The notes beneath the pieces are model-generated. The model did not search any database. It was not told where the DNA came from and saw only the letters and a program-made list of their open reading frames with translations. The position numbers and the translations under genes are program-made. From Herbidospora cretacea (lineage in GTDB: Bacteria; Actinomycetota; Actinomycetes; Streptosporangiales; Streptosporangiaceae), in contig NZ_BBXG01000024.1 of assembly GCF_001570605.1 (NCBI RefSeq), positions 1 through 64,000 on the forward strand: DNA of 64,000 nucleotides, given 5' to 3'. Below are positions 1 through 7,656 of this stretch, one piece after another (positions within the stretch are counted from its first letter, which is position 1; each line of letters starts with the position of its first letter).

Positions 1-258
1 CCACTACCCCACCAACAAGCTGATAGGCCGCGAGCCCATCCCTGACCGAAAAAACTTTCCACACCCATCCGATGCCGGAAGATGTCGTATCCGGTATTAG
101 ACCCAGTTTCCCAGGCTTATCCCAGAGTCAGGGGCAGGTTACTCACGTGTTACTCACCCGTTCGCCGCTCGAGTACCCCGAAGGGCCTTTCCGCTCGACT
201 TGCATGTGTTAAGCACGCCGCCAGCGTTCGTCCTGAGCCAGGATCAAACTCTCCAAAA
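1..258 (-). rRNA. 16S ribosomal RNA, 5' end only (continues off the left edge)
   Basis: Read on the minus strand, positions 231-255 give the universal bacterial 16S start (AGAGTTTGATCCTGGCTCAG), followed by the GACGAACGCTGGCGGCGTGC block and a V1-V2 region typical of high-GC actinomycetes. The mature 5' end is near 258. Only about 258 of roughly 1500 nt lie in the window; the rest of the rrn operon lies to the left. The short-hairpin V1 region and the AGCGGCGAACGGGTGAG segment recall Streptosporangiaceae, which is inference without alignment. Confidence 0.97.
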
Positions 259-316
259 GATGTCTTCAGAGATGTTCTCCCAGCCAACATTCGTCATGAA
301 TGTCAACCAAAGGAAT

Positions 317-380
317 CCGTCATCAAATGACGGGGTTGTGCATCATGCACTGGCTTTTAGCACACTGTTGAGTTCTCAAG
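317..380 (-). promoter_or_regulatory. rrn leader elements upstream of 16S
   Basis: Between the rrn promoter and 16S the minus strand carries TTGAGAACTCAACAGTGTGC (380-361). This matches the leader motif conserved before actinobacterial 16S genes that has been linked to antitermination or processing. It is followed by two small perfect hairpins: GTGCAT-C-ATGCAC (338-350) and CCGTCAT-CAA-ATGACGG (317-333). The hairpins are seen directly; their role is inferred from position. The remaining 259-316 shows nothing further that I can name. Confidence 0.6.
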
Positions 381-499
381 AAACGGTCTTGCTTTTTAAG
401 ATTGTGTTTCGTGTTGCTGTTGTGCCTTTAGCTTTTCAGCGTTTCCCGCTAGTGTCAAACTGGCACTTTTTGCGGTTCCTGCCGAAGAGCAACCCCTCT

Positions 500-527
500 A
501 ACTTACCCGCATCCCCGGCGATGTCAA
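500..527 (-). promoter_or_regulatory. Candidate rrn promoter (TTGACA - 16 bp - TAAGTT)
   Basis: On the minus strand a perfect TTGACA (-35, 527-522) is followed after 16 bp by TAAGTT (-10, 505-500). This is a strong housekeeping-sigma promoter arrangement directed toward the 16S gene about 240 bp away. Actinomycete rrn operons often have several promoters. A second TTGACA at 458-453 has no well-placed -10, so I do not call it. Confidence 0.55.
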
Positions 528-688
528 ATCGCCCGGTTCCCCGGGTGGTGTTGGAGGGGGTTCGCCGGGGGCGTCCCCGACTCCTCAAGATTAGCAGCCC
601 CTCAGGGGCCGTCGAACCGTTTTCAACGACGACACCGCCCGGCGCATTCCCACGGGAGATCAAAGTATGGGTGCCTAGACTCGACCGC

Positions 689-2740
689 GTGAGTAGTGAG
701 CAGCCACCGACGGCGAAGAAGGACCCTGTTGAGCGTACGCATCACGGCGACACCGTGATCGACGAATACGCCTGGCTCGCGAAGAAGGACGACCCCGGCG
801 TCGTCGCCCATCTGGAGGCCGAGAACGTCTTCACCCAGCAGGTCACCGGACGCCTCAAGCCCCTGGCCGACAGCATCTTCCAGGAGATCAAGGGCCGCAC
901 CCAGGAGACCGACCTCTCGGTCCCGACGCGGCTCGGGGCCTGGTGGTACTACTCCCGTACCGAGGAAGGGAAGCAGTACGGCATCCAGTGCCGCGTACCG
1001 GCCGAGGGAGAGGACCCCCCGACGGTCGAGCCCGGCAGCAAGCTCGACGACGAGCAGGTCGTGCTCGACGGGAACGAGCTGGCCGGCGACAGTCCCTATT
1101 TCAGCCTCGGGGTGAGCAGGGTCAGCCCTGACGGCACGATGCTGGCGTACTCGACGGACTTCGCGGGGGACGAGCGGTTCACCCTGCGCTTCAAGAACCT
1201 GGCGACCGGCGAGCTGCTGGCCGACGAGATCACCGGGATCTTCTACGGCGGCGCCTGGTCGAAGGACGGCGGCACGTTCTTCTACACGACGGTCGACGAC
1301 GCCTGGCGCCCTGACCGCGTGCACCGCCACACGCTGGGCGAATCGGAGGACCACGAGGTCTTCCACGAGGCCGACGAGCGCTTCTGGGTCGGCATCGGCC
1401 TGTCCCGCAGTGAGCGCTACCTGCTGCTGAACGCGCACAGCAAGATCACCAGCGAGGTCTGGTTCCTCGACGCGCTCGACCCGTCGGGCGAGTTCCAGGT
1501 GGTCCGCCCCCGCGAGAAGGGGCTGGAATACCACCTCGACCACCAGGGCGAGCGCTTCCTGATCCTGCACAACGAGAACGCCGAGAACTTCGAGCTCGCG
1601 AGCGCGCCGGTCTCCGACCCCTCGGCGTGGACGCCGCTCATCCCCCACCAGGAGACCACCCGGCTGCTCGACGTCGACGCCTTCGCCTCCCACCTGGTCG
1701 TCCACTTCCGCAGGGAGGGGCTGACCGGCATCCGCATCCTGCCGGACGGGCAGGACCCGTACGAGATCGAGTTCCCCGAGCCGCTCTACGACGTGGCCCC
1801 GAGCGGGAACGGCGAGTTCGTCACCAACCGGCTGCGCCTCGGCTACACGTCGATGATCACGCCTCCTTCCGTGTACGACTACGACCTCCGGTCCCGCGAA
1901 CTGATCCTGCTGCGCCGGCGGCCGGTCCTCGGCGGCTACGACCCCGGCGACTACGAGCAGTTCCGCGAGTGGGCCGTCGCCGACGACGGCACGAAGATCC
2001 CCATCTCGCTCGTGGTGAGGAAGGGCACGCCCGACCGGGCGCCGACGCTCCTCTACGGCTACGGCAGCTACGAGACCTCGATCGACCCCTACTTCTCGGT
2101 CGCCCGGCTGTCCCTGCTGGACCGGGGCCTGGTCTTCGCGGTCGCGCACGTGCGGGGCGGCGGCGAGATGGGCCGCCGGTGGTACGAGGACGGCAAGTTC
2201 TTCGCGAAGAAGAACACCTTCACCGACTTCGTGGCCGTGGCGCGGCACCTGAAGACCACCCGGTCCAGCGCGATCGTGGCGCGGGGCGGCAGCGCCGGCG
2301 GGCTGCTGATGGGCGCGGTGGCCAACCTCGCCCCCGGCGAGTTCGCCGGGGTCCTCGCCGAGGTGCCGTTCGTCGACGCGCTCAACACGATCCTCGACCC
2401 GTCGCTCCCGCTGACCGTCATCGAGTGGGACGAGTGGGGCGACCCGCTGCACAACCCCGAGGTGTACGAGTACATGAAGTCGTACTCGCCCTACGAGAAT
2501 GTGCGTGACGTGACGTATCCGCCGATACTCGCGATCACCTCGTTCAACGACACCCGGGTCTTCTACCACGAGCCGGCCAAGTGGATCGCGCGGCTGCGCG
2601 ACACCGCGAAGGGCGGGCCGTTCCTGCTGAAGACCGAGATGGGGGCCGGGCACGGTGGTCGCAGCGGGCGCTACGACGCGTGGCACGAGGAGGCGTTCGC
2701 GCTGTCCTGGATTCTCGACCGACTTGGAGTGACCGCATGA
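689..2740 (+). CDS. ptrB: Oligopeptidase B-type serine peptidase (family S9A)
   Basis: Cytosolic serine peptidase that trims short peptides, in oligopeptidase B typically after Arg or Lys. The 683 residues comprise an N-terminal beta-propeller (about residues 60-400) and a C-terminal alpha/beta-hydrolase domain. The catalytic triad is visible: Ser535 in GGSAGG, Asp621 in FNDTRV and His655 in AGHGGRSG. I chose GTG 689 because the family N terminus (PTAKKDPVERTHHGD) begins just after it and a TAGACT -10 hexamer (676-681) ends 7 nt before it, as in a leaderless gene. GTG 671 behind GGGAG is an alternative. The open frame continues upstream into the rrn leader, but that part is not protein-like. 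The 3' end overlaps the next gene by ATGA. Confidence 0.93.
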   Translation: MSSEQPPTAKKDPVERTHHGDTVIDEYAWLAKKDDPGVVAHLEAENVFTQQVTGRLKPLADSIFQEIKGRTQETDLSVPTRLGAWWYYSRTEEGKQYGIQCRVPAEGEDPPTVEPGSKLDDEQVVLDGNELAGDSPYFSLGVSRVSPDGTMLAYSTDFAGDERFTLRFKNLATGELLADEITGIFYGGAWSKDGGTFFYTTVDDAWRPDRVHRHTLGESEDHEVFHEADERFWVGIGLSRSERYLLLNAHSKITSEVWFLDALDPSGEFQVVRPREKGLEYHLDHQGERFLILHNENAENFELASAPVSDPSAWTPLIPHQETTRLLDVDAFASHLVVHFRREGLTGIRILPDGQDPYEIEFPEPLYDVAPSGNGEFVTNRLRLGYTSMITPPSVYDYDLRSRELILLRRRPVLGGYDPGDYEQFREWAVADDGTKIPISLVVRKGTPDRAPTLLYGYGSYETSIDPYFSVARLSLLDRGLVFAVAHVRGGGEMGRRWYEDGKFFAKKNTFTDFVAVARHLKTTRSSAIVARGGSAGGLLMGAVANLAPGEFAGVLAEVPFVDALNTILDPSLPLTVIEWDEWGDPLHNPEVYEYMKSYSPYENVRDVTYPPILAITSFNDTRVFYHEPAKWIARLRDTAKGGPFLLKTEMGAGHGGRSGRYDAWHEEAFALSWILDRLGVTA

Positions 2741-3762
2741 CGTATGTCGCCGCCGCCGACCGCTATGGGCCGATGCCCTACAACCGGACCGGGCGCAGTG
2801 GGCTGAAGTTGCCGGCGGTGTCGCTGGGGCTGTGGCACAACTTCGGTGACGACAAGCCGATCGAGTCGCAGCGGGCGATCCTGCGCCGCGCGTTCGACCG
2901 CGGGGTGACCCACTTCGACCTGGCCAACAACTACGGCCCGCCCTACGGCTCGGCGGAGAAGAACTTCGGCACGATCTTCGCCCAGGACTTCCGGCCGTAC
3001 CGCGACGAGCTGATCCTGTCGACCAAGGCCGGCTACGACATGTGGCCGGGGCCCTATGGCGAGTGGGGTTCGCGCAAATACGTGCTGGCCAGCCTCGACC
3101 AGTCGCTGAAGCGGATGGGCGTCGACTACGTCGACATCTTCTACAGCCACCGGTTCGACCCGGAGACCCCTCTTGAGGAGACGATGGGCGCGCTCGACAC
3201 GGCCGTCCGGTCGGGGCGGGCGCTGTACGCGGGCATCTCGTCCTACTCCCCGGAGAGGACCGTGGAGGCGTACGAGATCCTGAAGTCGCTCGGCACGCCG
3301 CTGCTGATCCACCAGCCGTCCTACTCGATGCTCAACCGGTGGATCGAGGGCGGGCTGCTCGACAGCCTCGGTGACCTGGGTGTCGGGTGCATCGCGTTCT
3401 CCCCGCTGGCGCAGGGCATGCTGACCGACCGCTACCTGAACGGCGTGCCCGAGGGGTCGCGGGCCTCGCAGGGCAAGTCGCTCAGCCCCGACCTCCTCAC
3501 CGAGGAGACGCTGCGGCACATCCGTACACTCAACGATCTGGCCAAGGAGCGCGGCCAGACGCTGGCGCAGATGGCCCTGGCCTGGGCGCAGCGCGACGAG
3601 CGGGTGACCTCGGTGCTGATCGGGGCGAGCAGCGTCAAGCAGCTCGACGACAGCCTCGACTCGGTCAAGAACCTGCGGTTCACCGACGCGGAGCTCGACG
3701 CGATCGACAAGGACGCGGTCGAGGCCGGCATCAACCTGTGGAAGCGCAGCAGCGACGGCTAG
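2737..3762 (+). CDS. mgrA: Aldo/keto reductase, YghZ / Kv-beta-like (L-glyceraldehyde 3-phosphate reductase type)
   Basis: NADPH-dependent (beta/alpha)8-barrel oxidoreductase of 341 residues. The AKR tetrad is present: Asp61 (FDLANNYG), Tyr66, Lys97 (STKAGY) and His138 (YSHRFD). The C-terminal cofactor motif reads VTSVLIGASSVKQLDDSL. The NNYGPPYGSAEKNFG and KAGYDMWPGPYGEWGSRKY segments are characteristic of the YghZ/AKR14 subgroup, which reduces L-glyceraldehyde 3-phosphate and methylglyoxal; the substrate here is inferred. Translation is probably coupled to the upstream peptidase by a 4-nt ATGA overlap. The stop codon TAG lies in a palindromic CTAG shared with the converging gene. Confidence 0.9.
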   Translation: MTYVAAADRYGPMPYNRTGRSGLKLPAVSLGLWHNFGDDKPIESQRAILRRAFDRGVTHFDLANNYGPPYGSAEKNFGTIFAQDFRPYRDELILSTKAGYDMWPGPYGEWGSRKYVLASLDQSLKRMGVDYVDIFYSHRFDPETPLEETMGALDTAVRSGRALYAGISSYSPERTVEAYEILKSLGTPLLIHQPSYSMLNRWIEGGLLDSLGDLGVGCIAFSPLAQGMLTDRYLNGVPEGSRASQGKSLSPDLLTEETLRHIRTLNDLAKERGQTLAQMALAWAQRDERVTSVLIGASSVKQLDDSLDSVKNLRFTDAELDAIDKDAVEAGINLWKRSSDG

Positions 3763-6167
3763 AGCTGGTCGTTGCGCTGGAGCCAGGTGAACGAGGCCCA
3801 CCCCGGGAGGACCGGGAGCCAGAAGGTCATCAGGCGGAACAGCAGCACGGCCGAGGCGGCCACCGGCTGGGGCAGCCCGGCGACGGTGAGACCCGCCGTG
3901 AGGGACAGTTCGACCGCGCCGAGGCCACCGGGCGTCGGCGCGGCCGAGCCGATGGCGTTCCCGGCGAGGAAGACGACGGCGACGGCGGTGATGCTCAGCT
4001 CACCGCCGAACGCCTTCACGCAGGCGGCCAGGCAGATGACGAAAGAGACCGTGACCAACACTGTCCCGGTCACGGCCTCGATGATCTTCGCAGGCGATTG
4101 GAGCACGTCGAGCAGCCGGGGCACCACGCCGCTGAACAGCGACCTGACCCGCGTCGAGAGCATCCGCCGCAGCGGCGGCACGGCCAGGATGATCACCATC
4201 ACGACGGCGGCGGCGAGCAGGGAGATCAGGATCCCGCGTGACGGGGTGAGCGAGGGCGCCGCCTGGGTGCCGGTCAGATATCCCGACAGCACCAGCAGCA
4301 GGATGTGGGAGGCCAGCCCGATGAGCTGCGAGGCGCCCACGCTGGCCACCGCCTGCCCGGCGGGGATTCCGCGTTTCTGCAGGTAGCGCGTGTTGATCGC
4401 GACACCGCCGACGGCGGCGGGCGCGACCAGCTTGACGAACGACGAGGCGAGCTGGACCAGCACCGTGCGCCCGAAGGGCAGCTGCTCGGGCACGAACCCG
4501 CGCAGCATCGAGGCGGCGGCCAGGTAGCTGGCCGCGGCGGCGACCAGGGCGACCCCGCCCCAGCCCCAGTGGGCGCTGGTGATCACCGTGATCAGGTTGA
4601 CCTGGCTGAGCTGCGACAGCACCAGATAGGCGGCGATGGCGCTGGCGATGATCGTGACGAGGGTCCGGGGCCGGAACCGTTCGAGCCGGACCTCCTCGAC
4701 GGCGGCCTGCGGCTTGAGCGCGACGATCTGCTCGCGCAGGGCGGGCAGCAGGTTCTTGTGCTTGCGGGCGGCGGTCCGGGTCTCGCGGGCGAGCGCGATG
4801 CGCTGGAGCAGCGGCAGCGCCGAGGCGACGGTGTCGGCGCCGAGCACGGCCGCGCCGGTCTTGACGGCCCGTTCGGGGCCGACCCGCAGGCCCAGGTAGG
4901 CCAGCAGCTGCGCGACGTCGAGGCGCAGCAGCAGGTCACCGGCGGCGATCTCGCCCGACCGGGCGTCGACGAGCACGATGCGGCCGTCGGCCGACAGGTG
5001 GATCGACTCGCCGGTCAGGTGGCGGTGGGCCAGCCGGCGGGCGTGCAGCAGGCGTACCTGCTCCCACATCTCGGCCAGGAGTTCGTCGCCGAGGTCCTCG
5101 TCGGGGAGGTCTTCGATCGGGCGGCTCTCGACGTGTTCGTAGGCCAGCAGGGCGGCCTCGGTGCCGATCTCGCTGGTGCCGAGCAGTTTGGGGGTGCTGG
5201 CCCCGGCGGCCTGGGCGGCGTACGCCATCAGGGCCTCGCGCTCCAGCTCGGCCCGCAGCGACCGGATGGCCCTTCTGCGGGTCTCGCTGTTGAGCCGCAG
5301 CCGCCGCCAGAGGCGGTAGACGACCCCGGCGACCTGCCGGTCGCGGTCGAGGACGGTCACCGACAGGCGGCTGGTGTCGGCCGTGCCGACGATGTAGCGG
5401 CGGCTGCCGGAGCTGTCGTCGTCGATCCGGCGGGCGCTGACGATCGAGAAGCCGAGACGCCTGAGCGCGGCCACGACGGCGCTGCCGGGCGGCCGGGTGT
5501 TGGCGCTGCCGACGCCGTAGAGGGTGGCGAAGCCGACGAACAGCCCCACCAGGTAGGTCACGATCGCGCCCAGCACGGTGATCTTCGCGGACGTGAACAG
5601 CGCGAAGAAGTCGAGGATCAGGGCGACCCACATCAGCGCCCGCCAGCGTGGCCGCCGGGACATCCGCACGGCCGTGGCGTAGGCGATCGCCGGGGTGAGG
5701 ACCGTGTTGAGCGGCTCCACGTCGCGGTTGCCGGTGAGGAGCTGGCGCAGCTCGACCGGGCCGGAGTTGACCACCCACTCGCCGAGCGCGTAGGAGAGCA
5801 GCAGGGCCAGGATCGCCGCGATCAGCCCCTGGGCGACCCGCATGCCGTCGCGGTGGAAGACCCGTTCGACGGCGAAGGCGACCGGCACGGCCAGCACGGC
5901 GACGCCGCCCAGCAGCCCGGCGATCGAGGAGATCCACTCGGGCGCCCGGCCGGTGCCCGCCTGGACGTCGTTCTCCAGCCCGTTGAGCGTCCGCTGGGCG
6001 ACCAGGGCGAGCAGCACGACCGCCGTGATCGCCAGCAGCGTCATCAACAGCCGGAGCAGGTCGGACGGCCGGCGGATGCGCTGCGGCAGCAGGGGCTCGA
6101 CGACGAGGACGACCCCGGAATCCGGGGACGTCAGCGAGTCGTCCTTTTCTTTGATGCCCCTCACCAC
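3759..6167 (-). CDS. Polytopic membrane protein: N-terminal TM domain, kinase-like middle, C-terminal flippase-like domain (LPG synthase TM/UPF0104 type)
   Basis: About 800 residues. The first ~210 contain several transmembrane helices. A cytosolic middle (roughly residues 255-490) resembles an APH/ABC1-type kinase fold: the pseudo-catalytic loop reads AHRHLTGESIHL, then a DFG-like IVLVDARSG. The C-terminal ~300 residues are a multi-helix domain of the lysylphosphatidylglycerol synthase TM/flippase-like family (APAAVGGVAINTRYLQKRG, PTPGGLGAVELSLTAG). In the loop the HRD aspartate is replaced by His, so kinase activity is doubtful. The substrate is unknown; lipid or glycan translocation is only inferred. 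The start is uncertain: GTG 6167 and 6164 and the upstream GTG 6215 all lack a clear ribosome binding site. It converges on the aldo/keto reductase with a 4-nt overlap. Confidence 0.82.
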   Translation of the reverse strand: MVRGIKEKDDSLTSPDSGVVLVVEPLLPQRIRRPSDLLRLLMTLLAITAVVLLALVAQRTLNGLENDVQAGTGRAPEWISSIAGLLGGVAVLAVPVAFAVERVFHRDGMRVAQGLIAAILALLLSYALGEWVVNSGPVELRQLLTGNRDVEPLNTVLTPAIAYATAVRMSRRPRWRALMWVALILDFFALFTSAKITVLGAIVTYLVGLFVGFATLYGVGSANTRPPGSAVVAALRRLGFSIVSARRIDDDSSGSRRYIVGTADTSRLSVTVLDRDRQVAGVVYRLWRRLRLNSETRRRAIRSLRAELEREALMAYAAQAAGASTPKLLGTSEIGTEAALLAYEHVESRPIEDLPDEDLGDELLAEMWEQVRLLHARRLAHRHLTGESIHLSADGRIVLVDARSGEIAAGDLLLRLDVAQLLAYLGLRVGPERAVKTGAAVLGADTVASALPLLQRIALARETRTAARKHKNLLPALREQIVALKPQAAVEEVRLERFRPRTLVTIIASAIAAYLVLSQLSQVNLITVITSAHWGWGGVALVAAAASYLAAASMLRGFVPEQLPFGRTVLVQLASSFVKLVAPAAVGGVAINTRYLQKRGIPAGQAVASVGASQLIGLASHILLLVLSGYLTGTQAAPSLTPSRGILISLLAAAVVMVIILAVPPLRRMLSTRVRSLFSGVVPRLLDVLQSPAKIIEAVTGTVLVTVSFVICLAACVKAFGGELSITAVAVVFLAGNAIGSAAPTPGGLGAVELSLTAGLTVAGLPQPVAASAVLLFRLMTFWLPVLPGWASFTWLQRNDQL

Positions 6168-6374
6168 CGTGATTGTCTGCGATCTTTGTTGCCAGTGTCC
6201 ACAATCGGATGTCACGGCTCAGCGACCTGACCCCCCGAGTCCCCCCGAGGACGAGTCTATGGATCGGGGCCCGTTTCGCGCCGACGCGCCGTAACCCCGG
6301 AACCTGGCCGGAAACATTGTGCGACTGCCAGTCTGGTGCCGCCTTCCCCCGGCCCGTTCGTCAAGGGGGAAACT

Positions 6375-7652
6375 GTGCGCATTGTGGTGACTGCGGCTCT
6401 GGTGCTGACAACGACCGGTCTGTCGGCCGATCCGGGGCTGGACGAGGCGGTCACCGAGCCGAACGTCTTCGCCCACGTTCAGGCCCTGGCCGAAATAGGC
6501 GAGCTGCACGGCAACCGGGCGGTCGGCAGCGCAGGTTACGAGGCCTCGGCCCAGTACGTCGAGCGCGTGCTCCGCGCGGCCGGCTACCAGGTGACCTCGC
6601 AGACGTTCACGCTGCCGCACTACCGCGAGGTGAGCCCGGCGGTGGTGACCGCGGCCGGTGTCCCGGTCACCGCGGCGACCTTCGCCTATTCCCCGTCGGG
6701 CCGGGTCTCGGGGCCCGCGCAGGCCGCCGGGACCGGCTGCCACGAGGCCGACTGGGCCGGGTTCCGGCGCGGCTCGATCGCGGTGACCAACCGGGGCGGC
6801 TGCCCGTTCCGGGTGAAGGCCGACTGGGCCGTCTGGGCCGAGGCGGGCGCGCTGATCGTGGTCAACTCCAAGCCCGGTGAGCTGAAGGGGTCGCTGAGCG
6901 AGCCGGGCGTGACGCTCCCGGTCGTGGGCGTGGCCCCCGAGGCGCGCTTCGAGGGGACGGTGACGGTGGAGACCAGCACCGCCTCCTCCACCAAGTCCAC
7001 CCGGAACGTGATCGCGCAGACCACCCAGGGCGACCCCGACGACGTGCTGGTCCTCGGGGCGCATCTCGACTCGGTGGAGGCCGGGCCGGGGATCAACGAC
7101 AACGGCTCCGGGGTCGCGGTCGTGCTGGAGATCGCCACCCAGATGGCCCGGATGCGGCCCGAGCGGGCGGTCCGGTTCGCGTTCTGGGGGGCCGAGGAGG
7201 TCGGCCTGATCGGGTCGACCCACTACGTGAAGGGCCTGTCGCCGCAGGAGAAGGCCAAGATCGCCGGTTACGTCAACCTCGACATGGTCGCCACCAAGAA
7301 CCACGCCAACGGGATCTACGACAGCGACAACGCGATCGAGGACGCCGCCAGGGAGTTCTACGAGCGGCGCGGGCTGCCCGCCGAGGAGGTCGCGTTCGAC
7401 GGCCGGTCGGACTACGGGCCGTTCATGAAGGCCGGGATCCCGGCGGGCGGCATCTTCACCGGCGCGGAGGACATCAAGACCCCGGAACAGGCCCAGCGAT
7501 ACGGCGGCTCCGGGAACCAGGCGTACGACCCGTGCTACCACAAGCTCTGCGACACGATCGAGAACGTGAACCGGCAGGTCCTCGACGTGAGCGGCGACGC
7601 CGTGGCCTCCATGGTGGAGAAGCTCGCCTTCGACAGGGGCCCCGTACGATGA
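6375..7652 (+). CDS. Secreted M28 family zinc aminopeptidase with PA domain
   Basis: A 425-residue exported aminopeptidase of the Streptomyces griseus aminopeptidase type. A short signal peptide (RIVVTAALVLTTTGLSA) is followed by the peptidase fold with an inserted protease-associated domain (about residues 110-200, NRGGCPFRVKADWAVWAEAG). The metal ligands and catalytic residues are present: His230 (GAHLDS), Asp242 (NDNGSG), Glu274-Glu275 (GAEE), Asp303 (LDM) and His389 (YHKLCD), a dinuclear zinc site. The GTG 6375 start has AAGGGGGA 4 nt upstream; an ATG 39 nt further upstream lacks one and would precede the signal peptide. It is divergent from the flippase-like gene. Confidence 0.92.
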   Translation: MRIVVTAALVLTTTGLSADPGLDEAVTEPNVFAHVQALAEIGELHGNRAVGSAGYEASAQYVERVLRAAGYQVTSQTFTLPHYREVSPAVVTAAGVPVTAATFAYSPSGRVSGPAQAAGTGCHEADWAGFRRGSIAVTNRGGCPFRVKADWAVWAEAGALIVVNSKPGELKGSLSEPGVTLPVVGVAPEARFEGTVTVETSTASSTKSTRNVIAQTTQGDPDDVLVLGAHLDSVEAGPGINDNGSGVAVVLEIATQMARMRPERAVRFAFWGAEEVGLIGSTHYVKGLSPQEKAKIAGYVNLDMVATKNHANGIYDSDNAIEDAAREFYERRGLPAEEVAFDGRSDYGPFMKAGIPAGGIFTGAEDIKTPEQAQRYGGSGNQAYDPCYHKLCDTIENVNRQVLDVSGDAVASMVEKLAFDRGPVR

Positions 7653-7656
7653 CGAG

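Noticed and set aside
453-458. Second TTGACA (minus strand) in the rrn leader as a further promoter
   Set aside because: The only TA-rich candidate -10 is about 22 bp away, too far for a normal spacer.
200-688. Upstream extension of the oligopeptidase B reading frame
   Set aside because: It runs through the 16S 5' end and rrn leader, has no protein-like composition, and the family N terminus starts at about residue 1 from GTG 689.
623-2686. Long antisense open frame opposite oligopeptidase B
   Set aside because: Typical high-GC shadow frame; the plus-strand protein has clear catalytic motifs. The same applies to the long frames opposite purL, fadE5, the PhoX-type gene and the cyclase.
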